The notes below the pieces were generated by a model. It was not told the origin of the DNA, ran no database searches, and worked only from the letters and a program-made list of their open reading frames with translations. A stretch of 7,574 bases of DNA. Source: a bacterium (GTDB lineage: Bacteria; Arandabacterota; Arandabacteria; Arandabacterales; Arandabacteraceae). Shown here one piece after another: positions 7,201 through 7,574 of this stretch. Both the position numbers and the translations under genes were made by a program. Positions within the stretch are counted from its first letter, which is position 1. Every line of letters begins with the position of its first letter. Location: NCBI GenBank assembly GCA_025774405.1, contig JALGWB010000096.1, forward strand, positions 1 through 7,574, read 5' to 3'.

Positions 7201-7574
7201 GGCTGCGCTTTCTGGGCTGCTACGGTTTGGCAAGTACACAGTGATACGTGGATATATCCTTTTCGGTGATCCGGCCATGATTATAGATATGGGACCTCCG
7301 AGGTTCACGGTAAGCCTCGGTGATTCTGTGCTCGATGAGACCTACGTGTTTGAAGGTGCCGTCTTCGATACGCTCGGTTTGCTTGCCGATGTACGTGACG
7401 AAGAGGCCATCGTGAATGTCAGGATTGAAATCGTGGAAGACGGACTTGCCACCGAAGTGCCGCCCGATGCCTATGAGCTTCGGGCACTGGTTGACACATC
7501 GTTTGTTGCAAGCCGCGCCTACGAGATCTCTTATTCCCATATCCCGTATCTCAGCTCTTATTCGATCCGATTTC
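4211..7574 (+). CDS. Secreted C25-family (gingipain/PorU-like) cysteine peptidase, 3' end outside window
   Basis: The frame is open for 1121 codons and runs off the right edge, so the gene is partial only because of the window. A signal peptide spans residues 1-31 (hydrophobic core 13-22, likely cleavage ASA|QV). Residues about 32-210 resemble the C25 propeptide/N-terminal beta region (PxIPVYTTLVALPG-type start, APFIYEPTVARVR). Residues about 240-360 contain the family pattern TGLYRL, GDYIIFYARDF (315-325) and NVYWLSWG. LDWFEVFYERR (about 500-510) and DIVLYDIT (540-547) precede the catalytic domain at about 612-1025. There, LLVGDAN (677-683) and PDLYIGRLPV (741-750) are typical, His875 in QGHAN and Cys918 in GFGCW form the expected His/Cys dyad, and FGDPAM (1018-1023) closes the domain. 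An Ig-like beta domain starts near 1030. Oddities are GHAN instead of the usual GHG, and five cysteines between 791 and 855. C25 members include gingipains and the type IX secretion sortase PorU; which role applies is not decidable here, and a C-terminal sorting domain would lie beyond the window. Confidence 0.9.
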   Translation, partial: MSSATKFGSQPGIVILVAIVALCSAASVASAQVEARIVSEDEQSLTIELRLDEYRLEDFSTDGKTYQAITADNLVGFATPGEPDIPVYTTLVALPGKVRIASVTTDEKIVVDQVRIAPVPLVAAGGESRDHLPVYTYEENPDVYEKPSGFPSQIAWLASPGKLRNQRVIRLFIAPFIYEPTVARVRIAERIEVRLEFERERSQRLEAVPDAYWEGTYRGILINYEQGQHWRERPRKSLLLRGITNSRLKILIDRTGLYRLDFETANSAGFPAGIALDEILLYRDVFHDGTPDTIEISEIAIEIDDSDQDGTFSQGDYIIFYARDFYDEFGYQGDEDMHFDKNVYWLSWGSGEHRRVDLKPGWREASDPARPTHFTDFVHVEKDSFFVNMPPYGVFDLFGWARHHRSLTFNLPGLESDQPATLETKFVSYYYSTGPGIADIELSIKGCDGSLTPIGTVRINSVPSIRQFSTPIPTGLLCEGTNTFRFESSVPADRKPGNLLDWFEVFYERRYEAQDDLLEFTGGEASGEIEIEVTGFSSSDIVLYDITDLAHVRKMDIAERIVADGGMYRFTFQDSVTSPHAYIAATTQAIVDVNEDQVALVDPPHLRGALGDYLVVSHPDFVDELVPLIEHRQITYSVTVATAEEVYNDFGNGMKSDVAIKRFIKHGFFNSNSSFVLLVGDANLDRKGLLLQPPDESQAPSDIDYLPAHNDVYIDGHSPNYDIRPNEHWFVSVDGPDDVYPDLYIGRLPVGSDEEAAGAIAKILQFETYEGSDPWKKRLLLVADDAYDTWCPRASNKAFKDACDSVAAVALRAPVSPDTVKYYLERCLVDDQPEKRQTGQCVSGGTTVSFTRRNCTPELTSLLNDGALIFNFQGHANRQQFTHEWLVLDYDTPYGTSYRDIRDLSNADKPFIFLGFGCWMSDFQVRAEPAPAIGDAIGEKFVINPNGAGCASLASSCGEFISDNKSLNIIMAKALFGDLEAFDPHGNPIPARLLLGEAALSGLLRFGKYTVIRGYILFGDPAMIIDMGPPRFTVSLGDSVLDETYVFEGAVFDTLGLLADVRDEEAIVNVRIEIVEDGLATEVPPDAYELRALVDTSFVASRAYEISYSHIPYLSSYSIRF

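Overview
The window is roughly half G+C. It carries three genes, all on the + strand, covering about 92% of the sequence, with no RNA genes, transposase or CRISPR array. It looks like chromosomal DNA from a diderm (outer-membrane) bacterium. A C25 (gingipain/PorU-type) peptidase, a small cysteine-rich exported protein and a membrane SpeE-like/TPR fusion together suggest a lineage in or near the FCB assemblage: Eisenbacteria, Krumholzibacteriota, Latescibacterota, Zixibacteria or WOR-3-like candidate phyla. That placement is inference from protein style; there is no marker gene here to settle it.

Layout. Bases 1-321 are non-coding. The window opens in a 31-base hairpin resembling the palindromic (REP-like) units scattered through many environmental genomes. 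A second small inverted repeat lies at 114-132. A purine-rich leader (about 241-321) holds a 12-base perfect complement to the 16S rRNA 3' end, a short hairpin, and then the ordinary ribosome binding site of gene 1. Gene 1 (322-912) encodes a 196-residue exported protein with ten cysteines and no recognised function. A near-ideal sigma70-type promoter (963-992) follows in the 114-base gap. Gene 2 (1027-4236) encodes a 1069-residue protein with three parts: a duplicated MFS-like membrane domain, a spermidine-synthase-like Rossmann domain whose catalytic motif is altered, and about seven TPRs. Gene 3 (4211-7574, running off the right edge) overlaps the end of gene 2 by 26 bases. It encodes a large secreted C25-family cysteine peptidase with its His/Cys dyad in place and an Ig-like domain beginning at the window end.

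How the parts may work together. Genes 2 and 3 look like one transcription unit driven from 963-992, with gene 3 translation coupled to gene 2. Gene 1 may be separate or may read through. The common theme is the cell envelope: an exported cysteine-rich protein, an inner-membrane protein with a protein-interaction tail, and a secreted protease or sortase-like enzyme. A functional link between the SpeE-like/TPR membrane protein and the C25 peptidase is the most interesting hypothesis here. It rests on gene overlap only.
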